A stretch of DNA of 64,000 nt. Source: Comamonas resistens (GTDB taxonomy: Bacteria; Pseudomonadota; Gammaproteobacteria; Burkholderiales; Burkholderiaceae_C). The stretch spans positions 1,612,001 through 1,676,000 of the forward strand of contig NZ_CP125947.1 in the NCBI RefSeq assembly GCF_030064165.1. The letters are read 5' to 3'. The notes beneath the pieces were generated by a model that worked only from the letters and a program-made list of their open reading frames with translations, made no database searches and was not told the origin of the DNA. Below, piece by piece: positions 18,333 through 31,619 of this stretch (its first letter is position 1; each line of letters opens with the position of its first letter). A program made the position numbers and the translations under genes.

Positions 18333-18666
18333 GCAGGTCGCTCGGGGAGATGATCGAAGAAGAGGACTGGGGTGCAGCGGCGGTGGCGGAGTTCTCTGCC
18401 GCGGATGGGTTGGCCGCGGTGGGTGCCGCATGCTTGCCGGCCTGTACTTCGCGGGCGGCGCTGCGATGCTTGAGCCAGCGCGGCACCATGCCCAGCACGC
18501 CCACAAACAGCCCCAGCGCGAAAGCTGCAAGCACGATCAACACCAGGGGCGCGGTCCACGCCGTGCCAAAGAAGAAATGCACGGTGGCGTCTTGCTGGTT
18601 GTTGAGTGCGAAGGCGAACAGAGTGAAAAAAATGGCTGCCTTGAGCAGCCACAACAGGTATTTCAT
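18322..18666 (-). CDS. lapA: Lipopolysaccharide assembly protein LapA domain protein
   Basis: This small inner-membrane protein (114 residues) has two membrane helices: KYLLWLLKAAIFFTLFAFAL and a second after the NNQQDATVHFFFG segment typical of LapA (DUF1049). A polar Ala/Ser-rich tail follows. It is the partner gene of lapB. The start at 18666 places an AGGGG-type site just upstream and removes an unlikely N-terminal extension. Confidence 0.9.
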   Translation of the reverse strand: MKYLLWLLKAAIFFTLFAFALNNQQDATVHFFFGTAWTAPLVLIVLAAFALGLFVGVLGMVPRWLKHRSAAREVQAGKHAAPTAANPSAAENSATAAAPQSSSSIISPSDLHGI

Positions 18667-18735
18667 GCTTCCCCTTGTGTGACGGGAAGATTTTAGGCCA
18701 GCCCATGTGCCTGTCGGCAAATAGGCCTGTATTGC

Positions 18736-19050
18736 TCAGAGTGCCTGCGTGGGCGCCTGCTCTTGAGTCTTGAGGTTGTCCACGGCTTCGCGCAGGGCCT
18801 TGCCGGGCTTGAAATGGGGTACGCGCTTGGAGGGGACTTGAACCGATTCTCCGCTGCGGGGGTTGCGGCCGATACGTGGCGGGCGATGATTGATGGCAAA
18901 GCTGCCGAAGCCGCGAATTTCGATGCGGTGACCGCGTACCAGTGCGTCGCTGACGGCGTCCAGAATGGTCTTGACGGCCTGTTCTGCATCGCGTTGGTTG
19001 AGTTGGCCGAATCGGGCGGCAAGTTCTTCGACGAGGTCGGATCGGGTCAT
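18736..19050 (-). CDS. ihfB: Integration host factor subunit beta
   Basis: IHF-beta is half of the heterodimer that bends DNA at specific sites and helps recombination, replication and transcription. The 104-residue product starts [11 protein letters not shown] and has the HU/IHF signature [18 protein letters not shown], whose proline intercalates in the DNA. Length is typical (about 94-105 residues) with a short C-terminal tail. The start was set at MTRSDL by family match. It lies downstream of rpsA, as in E. coli. Confidence 0.95.
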   Translation of the reverse strand: MTRSDLVEELAARFGQLNQRDAEQAVKTILDAVSDALVRGHRIEIRGFGSFAINHRPPRIGRNPRSGESVQVPSKRVPHFKPGKALREAVDNLKTQEQAPTQAL

Positions 19051-19071
19051 CGGATGATGAAAGCTAGGTTG

Positions 19072-19103
19072 AAAACAACAACGGGCGCACAAGGCGCCCG
19101 TTG
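19072..19103 (-). terminator. Terminator/attenuator between rpsA and ihfB
   Basis: On the minus strand a 10-bp stem CAACGGGCGC/GCGCCCGTTG with loop CTTGT is followed by TTGTTTTC. The interrupted T tract suggests partial termination, with read-through into ihfB. Confidence 0.65.
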
Positions 19104-19157
19104 TCTTTGACGCTGAGCAGTCGGTCAGACCAGCTGACCGACCGGCTGAGGCAAGAA

Positions 19158-20840
19158 TTACTTGTCAGCGTCCAGCTTGGCGCGCAGCAGGGCGCCCAGG
19201 CTGGTGGTACCAGCGTTTTCCTTGGAGGACTGAGCCGACAGAGAAGCCATGGCTGTCTGCTGTTCAGCGTGATCCTTTTGCTTGATGGACAGCTGGATGT
19301 TGCGGCTCTTGCGATCCACGTTCACCACCACGGCAGTCACTTCGTCGCCTTCCTTCAGCACGGAACGGGCATCTTCCACGCGGTCGATGGAGATTTCCGA
19401 AGCGCGCAGGTAACCGATGATGTCTTCGCCCAGGTCGATTTCAGCGCCCTTGGCGTCCACAGTCTTGACCTTGCCGGTCACGACTTGGCCCTTGTCGTTC
19501 ACAGTGGTGAACGTGGTGAAGGGGTCGCTGTCCAGTTGCTTGATGCCCAGGGAGATGCGCTCGCGCTCAACGTCCACGGCCAGCACGATGGCTTCGACTT
19601 CCTGGCCCTTCTTGTAGTTACGAACAGCGGCTTCGCCGGTTTCGTTCCAGGACAGGTCGGACAGGTGAACCAGGCCGTCGATACCGGCAGCCAGACCCAC
19701 GAACACGCCGAAGTCGGTGATGGACTTGATGGGGCCCTTCACGCGGTCGCCGCGCTTGGTGTTCTGGGCGAATTCTTGCCAGGGGTTAGCCTTGCACTGC
19801 TTCATGCCCAGGGAGATGCGACGCTTGTCTTCGTCGATTTCCAGAACCATGACTTCCACTTCGTCGCCCAGGGACACGAGCTTGGTAGGAGCAATGTTCT
19901 TGTTGGTCCAGTCCATTTCGGAAACGTGCACCAGGCCTTCGATGCCGGGTTCCAGTTCCACGAATGCACCGTAGTCGGCAATGTTGGTGACCTTGCCGAA
20001 CAGACGAGTGCCCGAGGGGTAGCGGCGAGCCACACCCATCCATGGGTCGTCGCCCATTTGCTTCAGACCCAGGGACACGCGGTTCTTTTCGGTGTCGAAC
20101 TTCAGGATCTTGGCCGTGATTTCCTGGCCGGCAGTCACCACTTCGGAAGGGTGACGCACGCGGCGCCATGCCATGTCGGTGATGTGCAGCAGGCCGTCAA
20201 TACCGCCCAGGTCCACGAACGCACCGTATTCGGTGATGTTCTTGACCACGCCCTGAACGATAGCGCCTTCCTTCAGGGTTTCCATCAGCTTGGCGCGCTC
20301 TTCGCCCATGGAGGCTTCCACCACAGCGCGACGCGACAGCACAACGTTGTTGCGCTTGCGGTCCAGCTTGATGACCTTGAATTCCATGGTCTTGTTTTCG
20401 TAGGGGGTCAGGTCCTTGATAGGACGTGTGTCGATCAGCGAACCGGGCAGGAATGCGCGGATGCCGTTGACCAGAACGGTCAGACCGCCCTTGACCTTGC
20501 CGGAAGTGGTGCCGGTCACGAATTCGCCGGATTCCAGAGCCTTTTCCAGCGACAGCCAGGAAGCCAGACGCTTGGCGGTGTCGCGCGACAGGATGGTGTC
20601 GCCGTAACCGTTTTCGATGGAGCCGATGGCCACGGAAACGAAGTCACCCACTTGGACTTCGACTTCGCCCTGGTCGTTCTTGAACTCGTCCAGAGGCACG
20701 TAGGCTTCCGACTTCAGGCCGGCGTTCACCACCACGAAGTTGTGCTCAACGCGCACGACTTCAGCGGTAATGACTTCGCCAGGACGCATTTCGGTGCGTG
20801 TCAACGACTCTTCAAAAAGGGCGGCAAAAGATTCAGACAT
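19158..20840 (-). CDS. rpsA: 30S ribosomal protein S1
   Basis: The 560-residue protein is the full-length, six-S1-domain form of proteobacteria. Repeated blocks such as [19 protein letters not shown] and VSEMDW mark the OB-fold repeats. S1 binds mRNA leaders and unwinds them on the 30S subunit. The start [13 protein letters not shown] at 20840 matches the family. Gene order aroA/cmk-rpsA-ihfB is conserved. Confidence 0.97.
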   Translation of the reverse strand: MSESFAALFEESLTRTEMRPGEVITAEVVRVEHNFVVVNAGLKSEAYVPLDEFKNDQGEVEVQVGDFVSVAIGSIENGYGDTILSRDTAKRLASWLSLEKALESGEFVTGTTSGKVKGGLTVLVNGIRAFLPGSLIDTRPIKDLTPYENKTMEFKVIKLDRKRNNVVLSRRAVVEASMGEERAKLMETLKEGAIVQGVVKNITEYGAFVDLGGIDGLLHITDMAWRRVRHPSEVVTAGQEITAKILKFDTEKNRVSLGLKQMGDDPWMGVARRYPSGTRLFGKVTNIADYGAFVELEPGIEGLVHVSEMDWTNKNIAPTKLVSLGDEVEVMVLEIDEDKRRISLGMKQCKANPWQEFAQNTKRGDRVKGPIKSITDFGVFVGLAAGIDGLVHLSDLSWNETGEAAVRNYKKGQEVEAIVLAVDVERERISLGIKQLDSDPFTTFTTVNDKGQVVTGKVKTVDAKGAEIDLGEDIIGYLRASEISIDRVEDARSVLKEGDEVTAVVVNVDRKSRNIQLSIKQKDHAEQQTAMASLSAQSSKENAGTTSLGALLRAKLDADK

Positions 20841-21023
20841 GTAGTTCCTTGACCGCAAACAGGTTTCCGGCAGCACCATTGCCACCGTTTTTATGACTGA
20901 ATGCGGAGGGTTGCGGGTTTGAGACCCACGGGGTTAAAGGTTAACAACCTTGCTGCCGGCTCGCGATCTGCGGGGCCTGACATCAAGGGCCAACAAGTCA
21001 GCTGCGGGGCTGCACCTGAAAAA
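20841..21023. other. Leader region of rpsA
   Basis: This 183-bp gap between aroA-cmk and rpsA carries no gene. It should hold the rpsA leader, where S1 autoregulation occurs in E. coli. I see no clear consensus promoter. Confidence 0.45.
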
Positions 21024-23096
21024 TCAAGAGCGGCCAAACGGCTGGCGTTCCTGCCACCACATCAGCACCTGGGCAACCACTTCTTCAATGGTCATCTCGG
21101 AGCTGTCGAGCTGCAAAGAATCCTCGGCGGGCTTGAGTGGCGCGGTCGCGCGATTCATGTCGCGGGCGTCGCGCGCCTCAAGGTCTGCCAAAAGGGTGGA
21201 AATATTAGCTGAAATCCCTTTGGAAATCAACTGTTTATGGCGCCGTTCGGCGCGGCATTGGGCGGAAGCCCACAAATAGACCTTGAGCGGCGCATGGGGA
21301 AAGATCACCGTGCCCATGTCGCGACCGTCGGCAACCAGGCCGGGAAGAGCCTGGAAAGCCAGTTGCAAATCGACCAGTGCGCCGCGTACGGCGGGCAGGG
21401 TGGACACGCGCGAGGCATTCATGCCGGCTTCTTCGCTACGGATGGCCAGACTGATGTCCTCGTCACCGAGCCACACGCGCTGCTGGGCATCAAAATGCAC
21501 GGGCATCTCAAGCGCCATCTCGGCAATGGCTTCCTCGTTGGATTCGTCCAGCGTCATGCCTGCACGCGATGCGGCCAGGCCCGTGATGCGGTAGAGCGCG
21601 CCGGAGTCCAGCAGCTGGTAGCCCAGAGCCTTGGCGACTTCTGCGGCAATCGTGCCCTTGCCCGAGGCCGTGGGGCCGTCGATGCAGATCACGGGGATAT
21701 GTTCGCGCTCGGTCTGGCAGACCGAGAACAGGGCCTCGAAATAGTCGGGGAAGGTCTTGGCCACGCACTTTGGGTCTTCGATGCGCACGGGCAGTTTGGC
21801 CGGATTGAAAGCGGCCAGCGAAAAGCACATGGCGACGCGATGGTCGTCATAAGTGTGAATGCTGGCGGCCTTCCAATGGGCCTTGGTCGCTGGTGGCGTG
21901 ATGCGGATAAAGTCCGCGCCTTCCTCCACCGTGGCGCCGAGCTTGCGCAGCTCTATGGCCATGGCGGCGATGCGGTCGGTTTCCTTCACGCGCCAGCTGG
22001 CGATATTGCGCAGCGTGGTCACTCCGTCGGCATACAGGGCCATCACGCCCAGCGTCATGGCGGCGTCGGGGATATGGTTGCAATCGAGGTCGATGGCCTT
22101 GAGAGGCCAGCTGCCACGGCTGACCTGCAGCCAGTTGGGGCCGCTTTCAACTTGCGCTCCCATGGCCTGGGCGGCTTCGATAAAGCGGATATCGCCTTGA
22201 ATCGAGTCCTGGCCCACACCCAGAATGCGGATGCTCTTGCGCTCCGCCGTGCTGTCGGCATCGGCTTCATCGATTGTGCCGGTGGCAATGGCCCCCAGGG
22301 CGATGAAGTAACTTGCGGAGGAGGCGTCGGCCTCCACATGGATGGCACCGGGCGACTGGTAGCGGCTGCCTGCGGGAATCACAAAGCGCTGCCAGCTGTC
22401 ATTCTTTACGGCAATGCCGAAGCGCGCCAGCAGCTCCAGCGTGATGTGGATATAGGGTTTGGAGATCAGCTCGCCCACCACTTCGATGGTGATATCGCGC
22501 TGTGCCCCGGGGACATTGGCCAACAAGGGCAAGGCCATCAGCAGCGAGGTCAGGAACTGGCTGGAGACATCGCCGCGCACCTTGATGGATTCGCTACCCA
22601 GCTGGCTGAAGTCGGGCTGTCCGATCTTCAGGGGCGGAAAACCTTCATCCTTCAGATAGTCGATCTTGCAGCCCAGCTGGCGCAGCGCATCGACCAGGTC
22701 GCCGATCGGGCGTTCGTACATCCGGGGCACGCCGGTCATCTCGAAGTCGCCGCCCAGCACCGACAGCGCCGCAGTCAGCGGGCGCATGGCCGTGCCGGCA
22801 TTGCCCAGGAACAGCGTGGCCGCAGTGCCGGCCGGCAGCTGACCACCGATGCCGGTGACCGCAATGGCCTGGCCAGGGGTGACGACGTCCGGGCTGATGC
22901 TGCATCCCAGCTGCTTGAGTCCGGCCAGCATGACGCGGGTGTCGTCCGAATCCAGCAGGTCGTGAATGGTGGTCGTGCCCTGGCTCATCGCCGCCAGCAG
23001 CAGCACGCGATTGGAGATGCTCTTGGAGCCGGGCAGGCTGACGGTGCCGTTGGCGGAGTCCAGTGCGGGCAGATCCAGGAATTCAGTCGTGAACAT
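21024..23096 (-). CDS. aroA-cmk: Bifunctional EPSP synthase / cytidylate kinase
   Basis: This 690-residue fusion carries two enzymes. Residues 1 to about 455 are 5-enolpyruvylshikimate-3-phosphate synthase, with [10 protein letters not shown] (Lys25) at the start and WRVKETDRI near residue 350. It makes the chorismate precursor. Residues from about 465 on are cytidylate kinase, with P-loop GPTASGKGT and [13 protein letters not shown]. It phosphorylates CMP. The genes are separate neighbours in E. coli; the fused form is known in Comamonadaceae. Neighbouring tyrA and pheA use the chorismate made. Confidence 0.95.
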   Translation of the reverse strand: MFTTEFLDLPALDSANGTVSLPGSKSISNRVLLLAAMSQGTTTIHDLLDSDDTRVMLAGLKQLGCSISPDVVTPGQAIAVTGIGGQLPAGTAATLFLGNAGTAMRPLTAALSVLGGDFEMTGVPRMYERPIGDLVDALRQLGCKIDYLKDEGFPPLKIGQPDFSQLGSESIKVRGDVSSQFLTSLLMALPLLANVPGAQRDITIEVVGELISKPYIHITLELLARFGIAVKNDSWQRFVIPAGSRYQSPGAIHVEADASSASYFIALGAIATGTIDEADADSTAERKSIRILGVGQDSIQGDIRFIEAAQAMGAQVESGPNWLQVSRGSWPLKAIDLDCNHIPDAAMTLGVMALYADGVTTLRNIASWRVKETDRIAAMAIELRKLGATVEEGADFIRITPPATKAHWKAASIHTYDDHRVAMCFSLAAFNPAKLPVRIEDPKCVAKTFPDYFEALFSVCQTEREHIPVICIDGPTASGKGTIAAEVAKALGYQLLDSGALYRITGLAASRAGMTLDESNEEAIAEMALEMPVHFDAQQRVWLGDEDISLAIRSEEAGMNASRVSTLPAVRGALVDLQLAFQALPGLVADGRDMGTVIFPHAPLKVYLWASAQCRAERRHKQLISKGISANISTLLADLEARDARDMNRATAPLKPAEDSLQLDSSEMTIEEVVAQVLMWWQERQPFGRS

Positions 23097-23207
23097 ATCT
23101 ATTGCTCCCTGAGCTGCTTGGCAGCTTCCCCCTAGCGGGGACGAGGCCCTTGCAGCGCGGCGGCGCTTGCTCGGTGTCTCTTTGATGGAATGTGTTGCGT
23201 TTCAGAT

Positions 23208-24104
23208 TCAGCTGCTGCGCTTGGTGCCCATTTTCCAGTGGGCGCGGGCCGCGCTGGCCAGCGTCAGCCGGTCTTGCAGGCCCTGGCCGTCATCGGCCTG
23301 CATCAGAGCTTCAAGCTGCTCCAGTGCCTGACGGAAGTTGCGCGACTGGGCCAGCACCTGTTCGCGGTTGGCCAGCAGCACATCGCGCCAGAGTTTGGGG
23401 TCGCCGGCGCCGATGCGGGTGAAGTCGCGAAAGCCAGGGCCGGCCAGCGACAGGACCTCATCGGCATTGGGCTGGTTGAGCACGCTTTGCATCATGGCAA
23501 AAGCCAGTAGATGGGGCAGGTGGCTGACGGTGGCCAGGGCGCTGTCGTGCGCTTCGGGCGACATGGCTTTGACGTTGCAGTCCAGTGCCTGCCACAGCGC
23601 CTGGGCCCTGGTCAGATGGGCCGTCAGCGTGCGCTCGGTGGGCGTCAGAATGACCTGCGCGCCACGGTACAGATTGACGTCGGCATGCTCCACGCCGGCC
23701 ACTTCCTTGCCGGTGATGGGGTGGGCGGGCACAAAGCTGCCGATCTGGTCGCGCAGCGCCGAACGTGCGGCTTGCACCACATCGACCTTGGTCGAGCCCA
23801 CGTCCATGATCATCATCTGGGGCGTGACCAGATGCTTGATGGACTTGAGCGTGGCTTCGGTGGCGGCCACGGGCACGGCCAGCAGCACCAGATCGGCTCC
23901 GGCGGCGGCCAGCAGGGCCGAGGGGGCCTCCACATCGATCACGCCCATCTGCCGGGCACGCTCGGTGGTGGAGGGGGATTTGCTATAGCCCACCACGCGC
24001 TTGACCAGGCCCGCTTTTTTCAGGGCCAGCGCAAACGAGCCGCCCATGAGGCCGCAGCCAATCAAGCCCAGTTGCTCGAAGGGCTGCACTTGCTGAGTTG
24101 CCAT
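23208..24104 (-). CDS. tyrA: Prephenate dehydrogenase
   Basis: TyrA oxidatively decarboxylates prephenate to 4-hydroxyphenylpyruvate in tyrosine synthesis. The 298-residue monofunctional form has the NAD motif G16-C-G18-L-M-G21 and the conserved FVPAHPITGKEVAGVEHA block with the catalytic His. No chorismate mutase domain is attached; that lies in pheA. The start ATG shares one base with the pheA stop codon (TGATG), so translation is coupled. Confidence 0.93.
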   Translation of the reverse strand: MATQQVQPFEQLGLIGCGLMGGSFALALKKAGLVKRVVGYSKSPSTTERARQMGVIDVEAPSALLAAAGADLVLLAVPVAATEATLKSIKHLVTPQMMIMDVGSTKVDVVQAARSALRDQIGSFVPAHPITGKEVAGVEHADVNLYRGAQVILTPTERTLTAHLTRAQALWQALDCNVKAMSPEAHDSALATVSHLPHLLAFAMMQSVLNQPNADEVLSLAGPGFRDFTRIGAGDPKLWRDVLLANREQVLAQSRNFRQALEQLEALMQADDGQGLQDRLTLASAARAHWKMGTKRSS

Positions 24105-25204
24105 CACTTGCTCGCAGGGTAGGTGCCCAGCACCTTGTAGAAGGCGCACAGGCTGCGCAACTCATCGAGTGCGGCGGCCACATTGGCCTGGGCCGGATGG
24201 CCTTCGATGTCGATATAGAAGTAGTACTCCCACTGGCCGGTGCGCGCGGGGCGTGACTCGAAGCGCGTCATGGACACGCCGTGTTTCTTCAGTGGCACCA
24301 ACAGGTCATGCACGGCGCCAGCGATATTGGGCACGGACACCACCAGGCTGGTGCAGTCATGGCCGCTGGGGGCGGCCGTGGCCAGCGTATGGGGCAGGCA
24401 GATGACGGCAAAGCGCGTGCGGTTGTAGGCGTCGTCCTGAATCGCATGGCTGACGATGTGCAGGCCGAACTGCTGGGCCGCGCGTTCGCCGGCGATACCT
24501 GCCCAATTGGGATGCAGGGCGGCCAGGCGTGCGCCTTCGGCATTGCTTTCCACGGGGCGGCGCTCGGCATGGGGCAGATGCTTGGACAGCCAACCCTGGC
24601 ATTGGGCCAGGGCTTGCGGATGGGCGGCCACGACTTCGACGCCATCCAGCGTGTTGCTGGTGCGCATCAGGTTGTGGCGGATCAGCATGCTGACTTCGCC
24701 GACCACATGGCATGGCGTGTGTAGGAACATGTCCAGCGAGCGTGTGACCACGCCCTCGTTGGAGTTCTCCACGCCCACCACGCCGTACTGGGCGCTGCCG
24801 GCGGCCGTGGCATGAAAGACTTCCTCGAAGCTGTTGCAGTACATCAGGTCGGCCGCGCCGCCGAAGTACTGGATCGCCGCTTCTTCGCAGAAGGTGCCGG
24901 CAGGGCCGAGCACGGCCACGCGCTGGGGCGATTCCAGCGCCAGGCAGGCGGACATGATTTCGCGCCAGATGGCGGCCACATGGGCGCCCTTCAGGGGGCC
25001 GGGGTTGTTGGACTTGATCTTCTCGATCACCTGGGCCACACGGTCCGGGCGGAAGAAGGCCGAGCCTTCTTTCTTCTTGAGTTCGCCCACCTGTTCAGCC
25101 ACATGGGCGCGCTGGTTGACCAGTTCCAGCAACTGGCGATCCAGCGAGTCGATCTGGTTGCGCAGCGTCAGCAACTCGGGGCTGGCTTGGGGGTCTTGGC
25201 TCAT
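24104..25204 (-). CDS. pheA: Chorismate mutase / prephenate dehydratase (P-protein)
   Basis: The 366-residue P-protein has three parts. An AroQ chorismate mutase domain covers about residues 10-95 (LRNQIDSLDRQLLELVNQR). A prephenate dehydratase domain covers about 105-280 (GPAGTFCEEAAIQYFG; conserved THR-type motif as NRTRFAVI). A C-terminal ACT domain has ESRPARTGQWEYYF for phenylalanine feedback. It converts chorismate via prephenate to phenylpyruvate. It sits between serC and tyrA. Confidence 0.95.
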   Translation of the reverse strand: MSQDPQASPELLTLRNQIDSLDRQLLELVNQRAHVAEQVGELKKKEGSAFFRPDRVAQVIEKIKSNNPGPLKGAHVAAIWREIMSACLALESPQRVAVLGPAGTFCEEAAIQYFGGAADLMYCNSFEEVFHATAAGSAQYGVVGVENSNEGVVTRSLDMFLHTPCHVVGEVSMLIRHNLMRTSNTLDGVEVVAAHPQALAQCQGWLSKHLPHAERRPVESNAEGARLAALHPNWAGIAGERAAQQFGLHIVSHAIQDDAYNRTRFAVICLPHTLATAAPSGHDCTSLVVSVPNIAGAVHDLLVPLKKHGVSMTRFESRPARTGQWEYYFYIDIEGHPAQANVAAALDELRSLCAFYKVLGTYPASK

Positions 25205-25217
25205 GAAATCCTCGGTT

Positions 25218-25303
25218 CTTGTAGCTGCTGGCGCTTATCCCGCAATGATTTCAATCTCATAAATGGTGAAATTCATTGGCTGGTAAGCGTCAGCAGCTCA
25301 TCT
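25218..25303. repeat. Long inverted repeat between serC and pheA
   Basis: TAGCTGCTGGCGCTTA and the downstream TAAGCGTCAGCAGCT pair over 15 bp with one mismatch across a loop of about 45 nt. The arms resemble the dispersed AGCGCTT hairpin family. Confidence 0.55.
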
Positions 25304-25339
25304 TTTTCAATCGGTGCGATGCTTGGCGCAGGGCACGGC

Positions 25340-26449
25340 TCAGGCCTGATGCTGCTCGAAATCCTGCATATAGGCGATCAGCGCCTGCACGCCTTCAATG
25401 GGCATGGCGTTGTAGATGCTGGCGCGCATGCCGCCCACGGACTTGTGGCCCTTGAGCTGCAGCAGGCCGGCTTGCTTGGCGCCGGCCAGGAAGGCATCGT
25501 TGCGCGATTCGTCGCGCAGGAAGAACGGAATGTTCATGCGCGAGCGGCAGTTCTCCGCCACCTTGTTCACGTAAAAGCGCGACTGGTCCACATAGTCATA
25601 GAACAGCTTGGCCTTGGCGATATTGCGCGCCTCCATGGCGGCCACGCCAGTCAGATCACCTTCCTTTTGCTCCTTGAGCCATTTGAAGGTCAGGCCGGCC
25701 ATATAGATGCCCCAGGTTGGAGGCGTGTTGTACATGCTGCCGTTGTCGGCCACGATTTTGTAGTCGAAAGCGCTGGGGCAGATGGGCAGGGCGTGACCCA
25801 GCAGATCTTCGCGCACGATGACGATGGTCAGGCCGGCAGGGCCGATGTTTTTTTGAGCGCCGCCAAAGGCCAGACCCACGCGGCTCCAGTCGATGGAGCG
25901 CGAAGCCACATGCGAGGAGAAGTCCACGACCAGCGGGGCATCCGAGCCCAGGGTCTTAAGGTCGGGCAGTTCCTGGAATTCCACGCCATGGATGGTCTCG
26001 TTGCTGCAGATATGGACATAGCTGGCGCCGCGGCTCAGCTGCCATGACGAGGCCGCGGGAATCGTGGTGTAGGCGCTTTCCTTGGCCGTGGCGGCGATAT
26101 GCGATTCGCTGGCGTACTTGGCCGCTTCCTGAGCCGACTTCTGGCTCCAGCTGCCGGTGACCACAAAATCCACCACGCCGGCGCGCGACAGGTTCATGGG
26201 CACGATGGCGTTCTCGGCAATGCCGCCGCCCTGCATGAACAGAATCCTGAAGTGGGCAGGTACGGCCAGCAGCTCGCGCAGATCGGCTTCGGCGGCCTCG
26301 TAAATGCTGATGAATTCCTTGCCGCGATGGCTCATTTCCATCACGCCCATACCGGAACCTTGCCAGTCCAGCATTTCGGCGGCTGCGGTCTGCAGCACTT
26401 CTTCAGGGATGGCGGCGGGGCCTGCGGAGAAGTTAAAAGGGCGGTTCAT
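25340..26449 (-). CDS. serC: Phosphoserine aminotransferase
   Basis: SerC transfers an amino group from glutamate to 3-phosphohydroxypyruvate in serine synthesis, and also serves pyridoxal phosphate synthesis. The 369-residue product starts [15 protein letters not shown]. The PLP lysine is Lys200 in [12 protein letters not shown], and the pyridoxal phosphate-binding region includes TGSWSQKS. I chose MNRPF; an earlier in-frame start would add five residues. Position between gyrA and pheA is a conserved order. Confidence 0.95.
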   Translation of the reverse strand: MNRPFNFSAGPAAIPEEVLQTAAAEMLDWQGSGMGVMEMSHRGKEFISIYEAAEADLRELLAVPAHFRILFMQGGGIAENAIVPMNLSRAGVVDFVVTGSWSQKSAQEAAKYASESHIAATAKESAYTTIPAASSWQLSRGASYVHICSNETIHGVEFQELPDLKTLGSDAPLVVDFSSHVASRSIDWSRVGLAFGGAQKNIGPAGLTIVIVREDLLGHALPICPSAFDYKIVADNGSMYNTPPTWGIYMAGLTFKWLKEQKEGDLTGVAAMEARNIAKAKLFYDYVDQSRFYVNKVAENCRSRMNIPFFLRDESRNDAFLAGAKQAGLLQLKGHKSVGGMRASIYNAMPIEGVQALIAYMQDFEQHQA

Positions 26450-26560
26450 CAGATTTACGCTCAAAACATGTGAAGGCGCTTGTGTAGCTTGCGCTCTCAG
26501 CTATCAAAAACATTGCGCCACGGGCAAGTGGGCAGGCCCGTGGCGACTGGGGGCCGCAGC

Positions 26561-29266
<2,706 letters not shown>

Positions 29267-29377
29267 GTCTAGTGATACTTTGACGGCTGGAAAACGACCA
29301 TTTTAGGTCGAATGACGTGTGGCAGCAGAGCAACATAACTCAGGAATTACGCAGCTGTCCTACTTGTTGGTGCCTAG

Positions 29378-29407
29378 TTGACAACACTCTTGCATGTTAC
29401 GTATGGC
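29378..29407 (+). promoter_or_regulatory. Weak promoter candidate for the OmpA-like gene
   Basis: A perfect -35 TTGACA at 29378-29383 is followed 18 bp later by TATGGC, a poor -10. It lies about 90 bp before the gene, in the divergent gap with gyrA. Confidence 0.3.
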
Positions 29408-29495
29408 ACAATCGTTTCAACGTTTTTGGTGATGGTCACTAATGACGTCCACAGATTCGCAGCCTTGCTGCGGCTTTTTCCCCAAGAGGAGAACC

Positions 29496-30137
29496 ATGAA
29501 GAAACTGAACAAAGTGGCGATGTTGTTTGCCTCTGCTGCCCTCGTGACGGCCGCCGGCGCACAAGTTAAGGCTGCAAACGGCGGCAACGTCATCGACAAC
29601 TGGCAAAACGGCACCAGCGAGCTGGTGTGGAAGAACGGCACCAACGAACTGTGCTGGCGCGATGCCAACTGGACCCCTGCAACTGCCGCTGTTGATTGCG
29701 ACGGTGCACTGAAGGCTCAAGTTGCTGCTCCTGCTCCCGCTGTTGTTGCTCCTCCCGTTGCTCCTCAGCCTGCTGTGGCCTCCAAGGTTACTTACTCTGC
29801 AGACGCTTTCTTCGACTTCGACAAGTCGGTGCTGAAGCCCGCAGGCAAGGCCAAGCTGGATGACCTGACCGGCAAGATCAAGGACATCAACCTGGAAGTC
29901 ATCATTGCCGTGGGTCACACTGACTCCGTGGGCTCTGCTGCTTACAACCAGAAGTTGTCCGTGCGTCGCGCTGAAGCTGTGAAGGCTTATCTGGTGTCCA
30001 AGGGCATCGAAAAGAGCCGCGTGTACACCGAAGGCAAGGGCAAGACCCAGCCCGTGGCAGACAACAAGACTGCTGCTGGCCGCGCCCAGAACCGTCGCGT
30101 GGAAATTGAAGTGGTGGGCACTCGCGCTGCTCAGTAA
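29496..30137 (+). CDS. OmpA family outer membrane protein
   Basis: The 213-residue protein has a clear signal peptide (MKKLNKVAMLFASAALVTAAGAQ). A short N-terminal part of about 65 residues contains tandem NGT-(S/N)EL-(V/C)W motifs, followed by an Ala/Pro/Val linker. The C-terminal OmpA-like peptidoglycan-binding domain has FFDFDKSVLKPAGKAKLDDL and the conserved HTDSVGS and NRRVEIEV. It lacks the 8-strand barrel, so it probably links the periplasm to peptidoglycan. AGAGGAGA lies just before the ATG. A terminator follows at once. Confidence 0.9.
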   Translation: MKKLNKVAMLFASAALVTAAGAQVKAANGGNVIDNWQNGTSELVWKNGTNELCWRDANWTPATAAVDCDGALKAQVAAPAPAVVAPPVAPQPAVASKVTYSADAFFDFDKSVLKPAGKAKLDDLTGKIKDINLEVIIAVGHTDSVGSAAYNQKLSVRRAEAVKAYLVSKGIEKSRVYTEGKGKTQPVADNKTAAGRAQNRRVEIEVVGTRAAQ

Positions 30138-30156
30138 TCTTTCGATTGCTACACAA

Positions 30157-30183
30157 GAAAGCCCCGGTAACGGGGCTTTTTTT
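30157..30183 (+). terminator. Rho-independent terminator of the OmpA-like gene
   Basis: Stem AGCCCCG/CGGGGCT with a small loop and TTTTTTT follows the stop codon by about 20 bp. Confidence 0.9.
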
Positions 30184-30222
30184 ATGCACGAGTCGTTGCC
30201 GTAATCGCCGACAATTGAACCC

Positions 30223-30936
30223 ATGACCAACACGATCAATGCCGACCCAGCAGAACTGGAGAAGTTCTCCAGTCTGGCCCACCGCTGGTGGGATCCCGAG
30301 AGTGAATTCAAGCCTTTGCATCAGATCAATCCGCTTCGGCTGGAGTGGATTGACGGGCAGGCTCCGTTGCAAGGCAAGCGCGTACTGGATGTGGGGTGTG
30401 GTGGTGGCATCCTGGCGGACTCCATGGCGCGCAAAGGCGCGGAGGTCATGGGAGTGGATCTGGCAACCAAGGCACTGCGTGTTGCGCAGCTGCATGCGCT
30501 GGAGACTGGGACCCCCAATATTCAATACCACGAGGTCAGCGTCGAGCAGCTGGCGCAGGAGCGGCCCGCGTCCTTTGATGTGGTGACTTGCATGGAGATG
30601 CTCGAGCATGTGCCCGATCCCTCATCCATCGTGAGAGCCTGTGCGACCTTGGTCAGACCTGGTGGCTGGGTGTTCTTTTCCACGATCAATCGCAATGCCA
30701 AGGCCTTCGGGTTGGCCATTGTGGCGGCCGAGTATGTGCTCAAGATGATTCCTAAGGGCACTCATGAATACGCCAAGTTGCTGCGCCCCAGCGAACTGGC
30801 GCGATTTGCTCGTGATGCCGGGCTGGATGTGCAGGGTAGCAAAGGGCTTGAGCACAACCCGGTGACAGGTCGCTATTGGCTCAGCAATGACACATCGGTC
30901 AATTACATGTTGGCCACGCGCCGCCCCCAGGAGTGA
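30223..30936 (+). CDS. ubiG: Ubiquinone biosynthesis O-methyltransferase UbiG
   Basis: UbiG performs both O-methylations of ubiquinone synthesis with S-adenosylmethionine. The 237-residue protein has motif [10 protein letters not shown] at residues 55-63 and the family block [22 protein letters not shown] near the N-terminus. The C-terminal block [22 protein letters not shown] is also typical. It overlaps or abuts gph, as in many betaproteobacteria, where the two share an operon. Confidence 0.95.
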   Translation: MTNTINADPAELEKFSSLAHRWWDPESEFKPLHQINPLRLEWIDGQAPLQGKRVLDVGCGGGILADSMARKGAEVMGVDLATKALRVAQLHALETGTPNIQYHEVSVEQLAQERPASFDVVTCMEMLEHVPDPSSIVRACATLVRPGGWVFFSTINRNAKAFGLAIVAAEYVLKMIPKGTHEYAKLLRPSELARFARDAGLDVQGSKGLEHNPVTGRYWLSNDTSVNYMLATRRPQE

Positions 30937-30941
30937 TGTTC

Positions 30942-31607
30942 ATGTGGAATCATGTGCAAGCGGTACTGTTTGATCTGGACGGTACCTTGATCGATAGCGC
31001 ACCGGATTTGGGGGCTGCGGCGGACAAGATGCGTGTAGACCGTGGAATGGCATCACTGTCTTTGGCTTCCTACCGTCATATGGCGGGAGCCGGTGCTCGT
31101 GGGATGCTGGGCATTGCCTTTGGCATGACGCCAGAGTCTGATGGCTTTGCCGAGATGCGGGAGGAATTTTTCCGCAACTATGAGCGATGCATGACGGAGC
31201 GCACATATGCCTTTGAAGGTGTTGTGCAAATGATTCATTCCTTGCAGGCTGCGCCACTGACATGGGGGGTTGTCACCAACAAGCCCATGCGCTTTGCCGA
31301 TCCGCTGACCCAGCAGATGCCCTTGTTTGCAGGTGCAGCAACTGTGGTCAGTGGCGACACCACGCCTTATTCCAAGCCTCACCCTGAACCATTGCTGGAG
31401 GCTGCTAGACGCATGAATATTGCGCCTGAACGCTGCATTTATGTTGGAGATGATGAGCGTGACATGCAGGCGGGTCGTGCTGCGGGCATGAAAACGGTTG
31501 CGGCTTGCTACGGTTATCTGGGCTTGAAGGCTGATACAAGTCATTGGGAGGCTGATGCACACATCAATTCGCCCCTTGAGCTTTTGAAACTGCTGGGAAG
31601 AGGCTAA
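30942..31607 (+). CDS. gph: Phosphoglycolate phosphatase-like HAD hydrolase
   Basis: This HAD-superfamily phosphatase (221 residues from this start) has the nucleophile motif FDLDGTLIDSAP (Asp11, Asp13), the motif III Lys in SKPHPEPLLEAA, and motif IV YVGDDERDMQAG. It probably dephosphorylates 2-phosphoglycolate. Three starts are possible: GTG 30933, ATG 30936 and ATG 30942. I prefer 30942 because AGGAG (30929-30933) lies 8 bp before it. The gene follows ubiG directly. Confidence 0.88.
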   Translation: MWNHVQAVLFDLDGTLIDSAPDLGAAADKMRVDRGMASLSLASYRHMAGAGARGMLGIAFGMTPESDGFAEMREEFFRNYERCMTERTYAFEGVVQMIHSLQAAPLTWGVVTNKPMRFADPLTQQMPLFAGAATVVSGDTTPYSKPHPEPLLEAARRMNIAPERCIYVGDDERDMQAGRAAGMKTVAACYGYLGLKADTSHWEADAHINSPLELLKLLGRG

Positions 31608-31619
31608 AATAACTACCAA

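Noticed and set aside
19101..20852. Long plus-strand open frame opposite rpsA
   Set aside because: The minus strand is ribosomal protein S1 across the whole stretch. The plus frame has no family features.
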